Of a stretch of DNA of 64,000 nt, positions 8,298 to 17,274 are shown in pieces. The stretch is from contig NZ_FOPH01000002.1 of NCBI RefSeq assembly GCF_900113415.1, positions 186,001 through 250,000 on the forward strand, given 5' to 3'. The notes under the pieces are model-generated. The model saw only the letters and a list, made by a program, of their open reading frames with translations. It had not been told where the DNA came from and ran no database searches. A program made the translations under genes and the position numbers. The stretch's first letter is position 1, and every line of letters begins with the position of its first letter. This stretch comes from Oribacterium sp. WCC10. GTDB taxonomy: Bacteria > Bacillota > Clostridia > Lachnospirales > Lachnospiraceae.

Positions 8298-10313
8298 ATG
8301 TTTTGCGAGAAATGCGGAACCCAAATAACTGAAGAAGCAAAATTTTGTCCTAACTGTGGCGCACCTTTGAAGAAGGAGGTACCTGTCCAGGATGGACCGA
8401 TAGCGGCGGAAGCTGAGACAACAGAGAATGTTCCAACTGCGGAAACAGAAGCTGAAGCACATGAAACAAGGGCGACAGAGGATAATTCTGGTACAGCAGA
8501 GGCGGTTGTGTCTCCGGTAGAAGGATCCTTTGAGACTGTGGAAGGCGGTGAAATTTCAAATACAGAAATTTCAAATACAGAAGTTTCAAATGCAGAAACT
8601 TCAATCAAAGAGACTGCCGTGGAAAAATCCGGTATTGAAGATACTTTAGCTCAGGCTGCAGATGAAGTGGCTTCAGAAGCGGATGCCGGTGGAATATCAA
8701 ATGCAGAAGTTCCTGCGGTGACTGAAGTATCAGATAGTTCTGTAACTGATCCTGCAGATGTAAATGTATCTAATGAGGAGACTGCTCCAAAGGAGAATCT
8801 GACAGAACAGTATGCAAGACGTATAGCAGAGCAAAAGGCTGCCACGGGAGGCGGAGCATTTGCCGGAGCTATGGCATCCGGTGAGCAGAACGGCCAGTAT
8901 AATGGTCAGCCGGGCCAGTACAATGGTCAGACAGGCCAGTACAATGGTCAGGCAGGCCAGTACAATGGCCAGCCGGGCCAGTACAATGGCCAGACAGGCC
9001 AGTACAATGGTCAGACAGGTCAGTACAATGGTCAGGCAGGCCAGTACAACGGTCAGACAGGCCAGTACAATGGCCAGGCAGGCCAGTACAACGGTCAGAC
9101 AGGCCAGTACAACGGTCAGACAGGCCAGTTTAGTGGCCGGCAGGGTGCCCAGGGTCAGTTTGGACAGGGCCAGCCCGGATATGGAAATAACGGAGGACCT
9201 CAGTACAACGCACCAAAGCCGAAGAATTCTCTTGCTACAGCGGGAAATGTTCTTGCTATAGTTGCTTTGGTTCTTGCATTCTTCCAGGTATTTCATGTCC
9301 TCGGTTCATTCTTCGGTATAGTGGGAAGCTTTGCGGATGAAGGCGTCCTTGGATTTATATATGGCGTAGGAAATTTTGTGATCCAGCTCATAAAGATGTG
9401 TGGTCTCCTTGGCTCGGCTCTGGTAATGTTCCTTATATGGAAGAAGTGGGATGACAATAAAGCAGAACCGTTAATGGTTGGCACACTTGCCGGTGGAATA
9501 GTTATAGTTCTTTCGGTTATAGTCCGAGCTGTTTTTGTAGCGATATTTAATGCTGCTTTCGGTTACGATTATGCAAGTATGTTCTCGGGCGCATTCCTGA
9601 GCGTCATCTTTGCGATTGTTATGATGGCTCTCACATATGTATTTATGGGAGAAAGACATATCAATCCGCTTGCGGGACTTCAGGGCGGAAATGCCGGAGA
9701 TACCATTAAGAAAGATATCGAAGTTCTTTCGGATATGGCTGTTGAGGCTAAAAATGAATATCAGTCGGGAAAGAATAACCCGTCCGGTAATGCAAACTAC
9801 AATTACAATGGAGTTAATCAGAATTATAATCAGTATCAGCAGCAGGGACAGAGCGCTCCTTACGGAGGGGTGAATGGAGCAGGACAACCTAATGTATTTG
9901 CGTCAGCACCGCTTGCTACTGACAGAAGTCTTGTGACTTATATCCTCTTGGGATTTGTTACATGTGGAATCTATAGTCTTTACATGCTTCACTGTATCAT
10001 TAAGGATGTTAACATCACCTGTGCAGGTGATGGAAAGACCACATCAAGTATTTGGGCTTATATAGGCTTTGGTATCCTTACATGTGGAATTTATGACATG
10101 ATATGGCTCTACAACCTTGGAAACAGACTTCAGTATAATGCACCTCGTTATGGTATGAATTTCCAGGAAAACGGTACCACGGTACTTCTTTGGGAACTGT
10201 TCGGTGCAGTTCTCTGCGGAGTCGGTCCTTTTATTGCGGCGCATATCATTATCAAGAATTCAAATGCTTTGAATGCGGCGTATAACAACATGATGTTCCA
10301 GCAGAACAGATAA
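8298..10313 (+). CDS. Zinc-ribbon, GQYNGQ-repeat, DUF4234 membrane protein
   Basis: A 671-aa protein. It has a zinc ribbon at residues 2-25 (FCEKCGTQIT and FCPNCGAPL), then a Glu/Ala/Thr-rich acidic stretch with 5-aa SNTE(I/V) repeats (~residues 86-100). From residue 199 there are eleven heptads GQYNGQ(P/T/A) plus one degenerate copy. Four or so membrane helices follow (about 310-450), then a Gln/Asn-rich linker and a C-terminal DUF4234 domain (from RSLVTYILLGFVTCGIYSLY), itself with membrane helices. Start: ATG after GAGAGGGG. Function is unknown. Zinc ribbon plus DUF4234 is a common Lachnospiraceae arrangement; the long tandem repeat is the unusual part. Confidence 0.8.
   Translation: MFCEKCGTQITEEAKFCPNCGAPLKKEVPVQDGPIAAEAETTENVPTAETEAEAHETRATEDNSGTAEAVVSPVEGSFETVEGGEISNTEISNTEVSNAETSIKETAVEKSGIEDTLAQAADEVASEADAGGISNAEVPAVTEVSDSSVTDPADVNVSNEETAPKENLTEQYARRIAEQKAATGGGAFAGAMASGEQNGQYNGQPGQYNGQTGQYNGQAGQYNGQPGQYNGQTGQYNGQTGQYNGQAGQYNGQTGQYNGQAGQYNGQTGQYNGQTGQFSGRQGAQGQFGQGQPGYGNNGGPQYNAPKPKNSLATAGNVLAIVALVLAFFQVFHVLGSFFGIVGSFADEGVLGFIYGVGNFVIQLIKMCGLLGSALVMFLIWKKWDDNKAEPLMVGTLAGGIVIVLSVIVRAVFVAIFNAAFGYDYASMFSGAFLSVIFAIVMMALTYVFMGERHINPLAGLQGGNAGDTIKKDIEVLSDMAVEAKNEYQSGKNNPSGNANYNYNGVNQNYNQYQQQGQSAPYGGVNGAGQPNVFASAPLATDRSLVTYILLGFVTCGIYSLYMLHCIIKDVNITCAGDGKTTSSIWAYIGFGILTCGIYDMIWLYNLGNRLQYNAPRYGMNFQENGTTVLLWELFGAVLCGVGPFIAAHIIIKNSNALNAAYNNMMFQQNR
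8892..9143 (+). repeat. 21-bp in-frame tandem repeat (VNTR)
   Basis: Eleven near-identical 21-bp units (for example GGCCAGTACAATGGTCAGAC) plus a twelfth degenerate one, coding GQYNGQ(P/T/A). The units vary mainly at third positions and at the last codon (CCG/ACA/GCA), so copies have been reshuffled by slippage or recombination. Confidence 0.95.
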
Positions 10314-10328
10314 AAGAATAAAAAATAT

Positions 10329-10368
10329 ATCCCTGCGGGTCCTGTGATTTGGGCTTGCAGGGATTTTT
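10329..10368 (+). terminator. Terminator after zinc-ribbon/DUF4234 gene
   Basis: The stem ATCCCTGC / GCAGGGAT with a 20-nt loop is followed by TTTTTG. Confidence 0.8.
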
Positions 10369-10395
10369 GTGAGTATGATGTGCCGGGAGGCTTGA

Positions 10396-11352
10396 ATGAT
10401 ATTTATATTTACTGCATTATATCCTGAGGCGAAGCCTCTTATAAGGATGCTTGGACTAAAGAAGCGTACGGACAGGACAAGATTTCAACAGTTCGTGTCT
10501 TCAGACTATATGGATATTATGGTGACGATGAAGAGGATGTCATCGGACGGTTCGGGAGCTGATATCAGACCTGATATTGTGCTGGTCATCACCGGAGTGG
10601 GACCTGTTAATGCGGCTGCGGCAGTTTCTGCAACTCTTACTGAATATGATGCCGGGTCGGCTGATCAGATGCTGTCCTTTGGCACGGCTGCATTTCTTCA
10701 CGGAGCGGTGAAATCAAACGGAACTGCCGGTGTTTTTCTTTTGAATAAACTGCTTGATCAGAATGCGGGCAGATGCTTTTACCCGGATATGCTTATAAAA
10801 TGCGATATTCCTGAGGCTTCGGCAATTACCGGTAGTACGGTGTTAAGTGAACGCGCTGCAGCATTTATGGCGGTTTCTGCAGAGAACTATGATATATATG
10901 ACATGGAAGCTGCGGCGGTATACCAGACTTCGGCTTTTTATATCGGGCCGCATCAGATGAGCTTTATCAGAGTTGTTACGGATAGCGGGATATCGGATGA
11001 TATAAAAGACATCAAATCATTGTCGGAGATGGTCGCTGCAACAGTAGAAAAGTATGTGGATCAGATATTATGTTATGTGGATAAGCTTCGAGAGCTTTCT
11101 CTGGCGGAAGTGAGAAAGATGAAAGAACCTGATGAAAAAGACTCAGAACTTGTGGATAAGATCATCAATGATGCTCATTTTTCAAGGGTAATGCAGGATC
11201 AATTCAGGCAGTATGTGAAATTTGCTGTTCTCAGCGGCATAAACTGGAGAGAAGAGGCCGAAAGACTGTATAGAGAAGGGGAGCTTCCGACCATAGATAA
11301 GCGAAAGGGAAAGAAGGTACTTGATGCAATCAGAAACAGTATTTCGGAATAA
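10396..11352 (+). CDS. Nucleosidase/phosphorylase-superfamily protein
   Basis: A 318-aa protein. The first ~230 residues follow the PNP/UDP/MTA-SAH nucleosidase fold: an opening beta strand MIFIFTALYPEAKPL, the glycine strand LVITGVGPVNAAAAV, and the late signature DIYDMEAAAVYQT. The last matches the active-site region (DMEA) that holds the substrate-ribose-binding Met-Glu pair in MTA/SAH nucleosidases. The C-terminal ~90 residues are charged and helical. Start: ATG with GGGAGG 5 nt upstream. Its end overlaps the next gene by 29 bp, so translation is probably coupled. The substrate is not known. Confidence 0.75.
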   Translation: MIFIFTALYPEAKPLIRMLGLKKRTDRTRFQQFVSSDYMDIMVTMKRMSSDGSGADIRPDIVLVITGVGPVNAAAAVSATLTEYDAGSADQMLSFGTAAFLHGAVKSNGTAGVFLLNKLLDQNAGRCFYPDMLIKCDIPEASAITGSTVLSERAAAFMAVSAENYDIYDMEAAAVYQTSAFYIGPHQMSFIRVVTDSGISDDIKDIKSLSEMVAATVEKYVDQILCYVDKLRELSLAEVRKMKEPDEKDSELVDKIINDAHFSRVMQDQFRQYVKFAVLSGINWREEAERLYREGELPTIDKRKGKKVLDAIRNSISE

Positions 11353-12388
11353 GGCGTTTTCACATATATACGTTGAAGATAGAATTCTTAATATTGAGCA
11401 GTACAGGGGGAGAGCAGAGGAAATATTAAAACATTTTCCGGAGGCAGAAGTTGTCGCCATAGATCACTATAAGGACGTGTTTAATCGCCATAAGCAGAAC
11501 TATGTGATGCAGCACGAATCACAGGCATTGATATTGGCACTTAAGCAGGGAAATTTTGTATATCCGGGTGCGGAGGTGTGCCAGAACATGGGGAATAAGC
11601 ATTTTTACTACGCATCCTGCATGATGAACTGTCTTTTTGATTGCGAGTACTGTTATCTTAAAGGTATGTATCCGTCAGGAAATATGGTGATTTTCCTGAA
11701 TCTTGAGGATATATTTACTGAGGTGCTGGGACTTTTGGAAAAGCATCCGGTTTATCTGTGTGTTTCATATGATACTGATCTCATGGCGGTGGAATCTCTG
11801 ACAGGATATGTAAAAAAATGGATAGAATTTACATCTGCGCATCCGGAACTCATCATAGAGATAAGGACAAAGGCTGGAAATGTTGACTTCCGAAATCTGC
11901 TTCCCGTATATAAAGATGGAATGACAGATGGTGGCGGAAGGGTGATTTTTGCATTTACATTGTCTCCGGAATACGTGGTTTCGCACTATGAGCACAGGAC
12001 AGGAAGTCTTGAAAACAGAATCAGAGCTGTGAAACAAGCCTTAGAGCTTGGCTTTACCGTGAGACTTTGCTTTGATCCTATGATTTACTGCCCCGACTGG
12101 AGAAAAGAATACGGAAGTATGCTGGAACGTGTATTTTCCGAGATTCAAATGGATAGAGTGTATGACCTGAGCGTGGGAAGTTTCAGGCTTTCTGAGGAGT
12201 ATCTCAAGGCTATGAGGCGTAATATGCCGGATAGTGCCGTGGTGCAGTATCCATATCAGAATGATCATGGTGTATATCACTATAGTGAAAAGCTTACTGA
12301 CGAAATGGAGAAATGGCTTGTATCACGCCTTGCGGAAAAAGTACCTGTGGACAGGATATTCCGCTGGCAGGATCAGGACAGAGGATGA
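11324..12388 (+). CDS. splB: Spore photoproduct lyase-like radical SAM protein
   Basis: A 354-aa protein. The radical SAM cluster motif CLFDCEYCYL has the CxxxCxxC spacing of spore photoproduct lyases. The flanks KQGNFVYPGAEVCQNMGNKH and YASCMMNC are also family-typical. SplB uses SAM and a [4Fe-4S] cluster to reverse the 5-thyminyl-5,6-dihydrothymine lesion in DNA. Start: the ATG at 11324 has AAGAAGG 6 nt upstream; a TTG directly before it is possible. The coding start overlaps the end of the nucleosidase-like gene. The family placement is good; whether the host sporulates cannot be told from this window. Confidence 0.8.
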   Translation: MQSETVFRNKAFSHIYVEDRILNIEQYRGRAEEILKHFPEAEVVAIDHYKDVFNRHKQNYVMQHESQALILALKQGNFVYPGAEVCQNMGNKHFYYASCMMNCLFDCEYCYLKGMYPSGNMVIFLNLEDIFTEVLGLLEKHPVYLCVSYDTDLMAVESLTGYVKKWIEFTSAHPELIIEIRTKAGNVDFRNLLPVYKDGMTDGGGRVIFAFTLSPEYVVSHYEHRTGSLENRIRAVKQALELGFTVRLCFDPMIYCPDWRKEYGSMLERVFSEIQMDRVYDLSVGSFRLSEEYLKAMRRNMPDSAVVQYPYQNDHGVYHYSEKLTDEMEKWLVSRLAEKVPVDRIFRWQDQDRG

Positions 12389-12558
12389 TCCGGTGACGTA
12401 TGTGTGGTGCTGTACCTGCATTGGGGAGAGGTTCTGAATGAAGATTGAGGGGGAGAAAAATGCATATATGTTTGGAAATTCTTCCGGCTTTAACCTAAGG
12501 ATATGATACATATTTCAAATAAAGATAAATCTTACGGAAAAAATCAGGATATTATATT

Positions 12559-13281
12559 ATGAGAGATATTTCAAAAAAGAAGACTGCCATAGTCACCGGA
12601 GCTTCTTCGGGGATAGGAAGGGCGATTGCCGGAAAACTTGTGGCTATGGGATATGAAGTATACGGCATAGGGAGAACATTTTCTGATGAAACTTCAATGA
12701 AAGAAGGGTTTCATCCTGTAATTTGTGATCTGAGAAACACAAAGGAACTTCTTTCTGCTGTGAGAGAAATAGTGAAGATTCGGGATACAGAACTGAAGGT
12801 GCTTGTAAACAATGCCGGCGCTGCCTACTACGGACTGCATGAGACTCTTGATCCTGAAAAGATTCAGGAGATGGTAAGAGTCAATCTGGAAGTTCCGCTT
12901 GTTCTGACGCAGCAGCTATTAAAATATATAAGGGAAAACAAGGGGAATATCATTAATATTTCATCTGTGACGGCAGTGTCATCAAGTCCTCATGGAGCAT
13001 GCTATGGGGCTACAAAGGCGGGGCTTATGAGTTTTGGCAGAAGTCTTTTTGATGAAGTGAGAAAGCATGGTGTCCGAGTGACGACTATACTTCCGGATAT
13101 GACGGATACTGCGCTTTACAGAAATGCGGACTTTGAAGCAGACGATGCCGATGATGCACACCTTGATCCAATGGATGTTGCGGATGCTGTCGGGTATATT
13201 CTCGGTATGAGAGGCGGAGTTTCTGTTCCGGAGATAATGTTGAGACCGCAGATTCATAGAATAAAAAAGAAAAAAAACTGA
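12559..13281 (+). CDS. SDR-family NAD(P)-dependent oxidoreductase
   Basis: A 240-aa Rossmann enzyme. The cofactor motif TGASSGIG lies near residue 14, NNAG follows near 88, and catalytic Ser and YxxxK are visible in NISSVTAVSS and YGATK. Classical SDR enzymes reduce carbonyls or oxidise alcohols; the substrate is undetermined. The ribosome site is weak (AGGA, 9 nt before ATG). It stands alone, with 170 bp of featureless sequence before it. Confidence 0.85.
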   Translation: MRDISKKKTAIVTGASSGIGRAIAGKLVAMGYEVYGIGRTFSDETSMKEGFHPVICDLRNTKELLSAVREIVKIRDTELKVLVNNAGAAYYGLHETLDPEKIQEMVRVNLEVPLVLTQQLLKYIRENKGNIINISSVTAVSSSPHGACYGATKAGLMSFGRSLFDEVRKHGVRVTTILPDMTDTALYRNADFEADDADDAHLDPMDVADAVGYILGMRGGVSVPEIMLRPQIHRIKKKKN

Positions 13282-13347
13282 ATCGATGTTGATGAAAATC
13301 TGCTGTATGCTTTGTGGTGGCTTTAGTAAAAAAATAAGACAGCAAAC

Positions 13348-13385
13348 CCAGCTCCTGGACAAAGGGGGATTTGTCTACGAGTTGG
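13348..13385. other. 15-bp hairpin in the gap between SDR and panE
   Basis: Within the gene-free 13282-13595, positions 13348-13363 pair with 13370-13385 (15 pairs, one C-C mismatch, loop GGGGGA). No T-tract follows, so it is not a classical terminator. Nothing else stands out in the gap. Confidence 0.5.
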
Positions 13386-13595
13386 ATGTTGCTATCTGAT
13401 ACTTCTGATTTTAATGTTTGAAACGAGAATGTCAAATAAAGAATTTATAAATTGATGAAGTGAGTTTTATAATCCGGCATTTAAGTGTATTTACGCAAAG
13501 GCGGGAGACAGTCTATGTAATATGCATTTGACGGAGCCTGTTGTAAGAATCGATGCTGTATCAAATGCTGCGGTGTTTTAAAGAGAGGTGGATGC

Positions 13596-14543
13596 ATGGA
13601 AGATTTTAAGATTACAATTGCGGGCGTTGGCGCTATCGGCGGACTGCTGGCCGGCATGCTGGGACGTAAGTATGCGAATCAGATAACACTTATCGCAAGA
13701 GGGAAGCATGGGGAAGTGCTGAAGGACAAAGGGGTTGTTCTTCGCAGTGACTTTTACGGGGACAGTACCATGTGCCCTGCCGCGGTGGTTTCTGATGGCA
13801 GGGACATACCAGTTCAGGATCTCGTGCTTGTTTGCTGCAAGAACTATTCTGTTGATCAGCTTTCAGAAATTGTGCGTCCGTGCATAGGACCTGATACGAT
13901 AGTGATGCCTGTCATGAACGGAGTTGAGCCGGGGGATACCCTTCGTGATAAATTTCCTGAAGCTAACTGTATAGATTCGCTTATCTATACCATAACTTCA
14001 AAGGAGCCTGATTTCTCTGTAAGACAGACCGGTATCTATACCCATATGTTCATTGGGACAAAGATTAGAGATGAGCGACACATAGAAGCGTCTAAAAAGA
14101 TATATGAGCTGTTTAAGAGTGTGAATTTTGATGTAAGGTACAGTAATGACATAATGTCTGAGATATGGCAGAAGTTTATTCTTAACTGCGGATTTAATGT
14201 TGTTACTGCCCGCTATCTTACAAACACCGGAGGCATGCGCCGTAACAGCGAATGGTCCGGTGACCTTTATAAGCTTATGATGGAAGCCGAGAAAGTTGGT
14301 AAAGCTGAAGGCGTAAACATCCCTGAAGGTACGGCAAAAATAAAATATAATTATGTTATGGATAAACAGGGCGATGAAGCTACATCTTCTTTGAAGAGAG
14401 ATGTTGAAGCGAAACGCCCCGCAGAGTTGGATGCCTTTTTAGGAGCAGTAATACGAAAAGCAGAGAAGTACGGCATAGATGTACCTTGTACAAGGAGATA
14501 TCATAAAGGGCTTTCTGAGATGATAGAGGCTTATACGAAATGA
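13596..14543 (+). CDS. panE: 2-dehydropantoate 2-reductase (ketopantoate reductase)
   Basis: A 315-aa NADPH enzyme of the ApbA/PanE family that reduces ketopantoate to pantoate for coenzyme A synthesis. The glycine motif is ITIAGVGAIGGLLAGML at the N-terminus. The catalytic Lys sits in EIWQKFILNCGFN, and the C-terminal substrate region EAKRPAELDAFLGAVI is family-typical. Start: ATG with AGAGAGGTGG upstream. No other pantothenate gene is near, so a related 2-keto acid reductase role remains possible. Confidence 0.85.
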   Translation: MEDFKITIAGVGAIGGLLAGMLGRKYANQITLIARGKHGEVLKDKGVVLRSDFYGDSTMCPAAVVSDGRDIPVQDLVLVCCKNYSVDQLSEIVRPCIGPDTIVMPVMNGVEPGDTLRDKFPEANCIDSLIYTITSKEPDFSVRQTGIYTHMFIGTKIRDERHIEASKKIYELFKSVNFDVRYSNDIMSEIWQKFILNCGFNVVTARYLTNTGGMRRNSEWSGDLYKLMMEAEKVGKAEGVNIPEGTAKIKYNYVMDKQGDEATSSLKRDVEAKRPAELDAFLGAVIRKAEKYGIDVPCTRRYHKGLSEMIEAYTK

Positions 14544-14564
14544 CGCAGGAAAAGGCGCGGTAGT

Positions 14565-14630
14565 GACCGGGGCAGAAAATAGAAACTGTGGCCTATAGGT
14601 GCGAAGATATATGACGGGATATCCCCGGTC
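14565..14630 (+). terminator. Possible terminator region after panE
   Basis: GACCGGGG (14565-14572) pairs with CCCCGGTC (14623-14630) around a long loop and is followed by TTT. This is weak as a terminator because of the long loop. Confidence 0.35.
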
Positions 14631-14719
14631 TTTACATCAGGATATATCAAATATAAACCAGGTGTATTTCCGAAGATTTCGGTATTGTGATAAAAATGTA
14701 ATATACAAATCGTGATATA

Positions 14720-14763
14720 ACGACTTCCAATGGCGGAAAATATCCTCTGTTGGAAGTCGTTTT
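14720..14763 (+). terminator. Hairpin with T-run upstream of the pxp operon
   Basis: The stem ACGACTTCCAA / TTGGAAGTCGT with a 20-nt loop is followed by TTTG. It may be the true 3' end of the panE transcript, 220 bp past its stop. Confidence 0.5.
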
Positions 14764-14959
14764 GCGTTAGAGAGATGTGTCCGGCAAATGCCATGATATT
14801 TATTATCGGCAGCAATGGAATCAGAAAGCCGGATGATAGCAATTACCTATGATTATGATAGCGTATTACCTATAATTATAACGGACATGAATATACAAGT
14901 CTGATAATACACTCGATAACAAAAATTTAACAAAAATAAAAATATTCATAAGAAAAGCC

Positions 14960-14988
14960 TTGATTTTATTTATATATGCCCGTATCAT
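14960..14988 (+). promoter_or_regulatory. Sigma-A promoter of the pxp operon
   Basis: -35 TTGATT (14960-14965), 17-nt spacer, -10 TATCAT (14983-14988). It implies a leader of about 155 nt before the first gene. Confidence 0.6.
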
Positions 14989-15060
14989 ATAACCATAGAC
15001 GTGAGTCGATTAAAGAAAATATAACTAATCGTGATGGCGATAATCGGCAAAAATCATAGT

Positions 15061-15116
15061 GTGTGTCCTTTAATATGTCTTTAAATAAGACTTAAAGCTT
15101 TTGCTTTCGGACGCAC
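15061..15116 (+). promoter_or_regulatory. Three-way-junction leader RNA before the pxp operon
   Basis: GTGTGTCC (15061-15068) closes with GGACGCAC (15109-15116, one G-U). Inside are two hairpins: GTCTT / AAGAC (15077-15091) and AAGC-TTTT-GCTT (15095-15106). The ribosome site GGGAG follows about 20 nt later. It is a possible riboswitch or protein-binding leader; I do not recognise a known class. Confidence 0.45.
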
Positions 15117-15151
15117 ATTCTTGTGGGAAAACAGTGAAGGGAGAATGAACT

Positions 15152-16429
15152 ATGAACGACAATAAGAACGCTTCTATGGCTGTATCAGCTAAGATCGACG
15201 CAGACGCAAAAGGATTTGCCGATACTGCGGTCAAGACAAAGAAAAGCAGCGGAGCATTGCTTGGTGCAGCATTCCTCATGGCTACCAGTGCTATCGGACC
15301 GGGATTTCTGACCCAGACCTCATCTTTTACGGGTCAGCATCAGGCCAGCTTCGGATTTGTAATTCTGGCATCAGTTTTACTTGCTGCCATTGCCCAGCTG
15401 AATATCTGGCGTGTACTTTGTGCCACCGGCATGAGAGGACAGGACATTGCCAATAAAGTTCTTCCCGGACTCGGATATTTTCTTTCGGCTCTTATTGTTC
15501 TCGGCGGTCTCGTATTTAATATCGGTAATGTCGGTGGTGGAGCACTTGGTTTCAATACGCTTCTTGGAATCCCGACAACCGTAGGATATGTTCTTACGGG
15601 TGCCATTGCCATCGCAGTATTCCTTTCCAAGAATGCGAAAGGTGTTATGGATACTCTGGTAAAGGTTCTCGGCGGCGTTATGATCGCAGTTATCTTTGTC
15701 GTTATCCTTATCGTTAAGCCTCCTATAGGTGATGCGGTTGTCAATACTGTTGTTCCTTCAACGGGTTATGGAGCATTGTTCCCGGCTATCCTTACACTTC
15801 TCGGCGGAACAGTCGGAGGTTATATCACTTTCTCGGGAGCTCACAGACTCATAGATGCCGGCATGACAGGCAATGATAAGCTTAATGAGGTTACCAGGAG
15901 TTCTGTTACAGGTATTCTTATTGCAGCTCTTGTAAGAGTATTCCTTTTCCTTGCAGTACTTGGTGTAGTTGCGAAGGGAGCAACACTTGATGCAGGAAAC
16001 CCTGCAGCGGATGCATTCAGACAGGGAGCAGGCGCTATCGGATATCGTTTCGCAGGTCTTGTTCTTCTCTGTGCAGCAGTTACATCAGTTATCGGCGCTG
16101 CTTATACATCGGTTTCTTTCCTTAAGACATTTAACAAGAAGATTGCAGATCATGAGAACTTATGGGTCATCGGATTCATCACAGTATCAACACTTGTTAT
16201 GATACTTACGGGATCACCTGCAGCACTCCTTATCATCGCAGGTGCTGTAAACGGTCTTATCCTTCCGATATCACTTGGTATCTCGCTTGTGGCTTCCCAG
16301 AACAAGAAGATTATGGGAGAAAACTATAAGCACCCTACAGTACTTCTGGTACTTGGAATCCTTGTAGTTATCATTTCAGCATACGTTGGAATCACATCAC
16401 TTGGAAATTTCAGCAAGCTTTTCAGCTGA
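15152..16429 (+). CDS. NRAMP-related transporter of the 5-oxoprolinase cluster (YcsG-like)
   Basis: A 425-aa, roughly 11-helix membrane protein with the NRAMP fold. The first helix carries AIGPGFLTQTSS where metal-transporting NRAMPs have the DPGN motif, so the metal-ligand Asp and Asn are absent. This and the gene order (as in the B. subtilis ycsFG-kip region) suggest a different substrate, plausibly 5-oxoproline or a related organic acid; that is inference. Start: ATG at 15152 with GGGAG upstream. It is the first gene of the operon with PxpB, PxpC, biotin carrier, biotin carboxylase and PxpA. Confidence 0.8.
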   Translation: MNDNKNASMAVSAKIDADAKGFADTAVKTKKSSGALLGAAFLMATSAIGPGFLTQTSSFTGQHQASFGFVILASVLLAAIAQLNIWRVLCATGMRGQDIANKVLPGLGYFLSALIVLGGLVFNIGNVGGGALGFNTLLGIPTTVGYVLTGAIAIAVFLSKNAKGVMDTLVKVLGGVMIAVIFVVILIVKPPIGDAVVNTVVPSTGYGALFPAILTLLGGTVGGYITFSGAHRLIDAGMTGNDKLNEVTRSSVTGILIAALVRVFLFLAVLGVVAKGATLDAGNPAADAFRQGAGAIGYRFAGLVLLCAAVTSVIGAAYTSVSFLKTFNKKIADHENLWVIGFITVSTLVMILTGSPAALLIIAGAVNGLILPISLGISLVASQNKKIMGENYKHPTVLLVLGILVVIISAYVGITSLGNFSKLFS

Positions 16430-16545
16430 TGCTGAAGAAACACTTTAACTGGTGTTTATATAAAGACAGGGTCATAAGACAGTATTAAAGACAGATGCTC
16501 ATGCGGTCTCCGTATGGGCATCAATCTATAGGAGAAATAAGGTTT

Positions 16546-17274
16546 ATGCAAAATGTAAGAATTGTGCCGGAGGGCGATTCCTCTCTGCTCATACAGTTTG
16601 AGCAGGTTATAAGCCCGGAGGTGAATCAGAAGATAGCTGCTGCGGCAAAGCTCATAAAGGCACAGCAGATATCAGGTATCATTGACATGATACCAACATA
16701 CTGTTCGCTGCTTATCAACTACAATCCTTTGGTCATAAGCTATGCGGATCTATATAAAAGAGTTGAATCTATAGTGCGTATGGAGTCGCGATCTGAGGCA
16801 GGACGCAAGAAAGTCTGGGAGATTCCGGTACTGTATGGTGGAGAGTATGGCCCCGACATCGCGACAATTGCGGATCATGCCGGAATCACAGAGGAAGAGG
16901 TCATCAGGATACATACAAGTCGGGACTATCTTATATATATGCTTGGGTTTCTGCCGGGATTTACTTATCTCGGAGGTCTGGATGAACGCATTCATACACC
17001 CAGACTTTCAACTCCGAGAGTCAGGATTCCTGCCGGTTCTGTAGGCATTGGCGGATCTCAGACAGGTATCTATCCGATGGACTCTCCGGGAGGATGGCAG
17101 CTTATGGGCATGACACCGGTGAAGACCTATGATCCAGAGAGAGAAACACCGATACTTGTAGAGGCCGGAGATTATATAAGATTTGTTCCGGTAACGGAAG
17201 AGGAGTATCGGGAGATCAAGGCAATGGTGGATGACGGGACATATAAGGTTAAAGTGCATGAAGGAGATGACTAA
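16546..17274 (+). CDS. pxpB: 5-oxoprolinase subunit PxpB (KipI family)
   Basis: A 242-aa protein from the ATG at 16546 (AGGAG and TAAGG upstream; an upstream in-frame ATG at 16495 lacks a site). The KipI/allophanate-hydrolase subunit 1 signature is GFLPGFTYLGGLDERIHTPR followed by VGIGGSQTGIYP. With PxpA and PxpC it forms the ATP-dependent 5-oxoprolinase that opens 5-oxo-L-proline to glutamate. In Bacillus the homologue was also described as an inhibitor of kinase KinA. The stop codon abuts the start of pxpC. Confidence 0.88.
   Translation: MQNVRIVPEGDSSLLIQFEQVISPEVNQKIAAAAKLIKAQQISGIIDMIPTYCSLLINYNPLVISYADLYKRVESIVRMESRSEAGRKKVWEIPVLYGGEYGPDIATIADHAGITEEEVIRIHTSRDYLIYMLGFLPGFTYLGGLDERIHTPRLSTPRVRIPAGSVGIGGSQTGIYPMDSPGGWQLMGMTPVKTYDPERETPILVEAGDYIRFVPVTEEEYREIKAMVDDGTYKVKVHEGDD

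Noticed and set aside
8892-9143. CRISPR array
   Set aside because: The units are head-to-tail, 21 bp, without unique spacers, and code a repeated peptide in frame.
8730-9296. Long minus-strand frame with LTVVLACL-type repeats opposite the 8298 gene
   Set aside because: It is the mirror of the 21-bp repeat array; the + frame has a zinc ribbon, a start site and a family domain.
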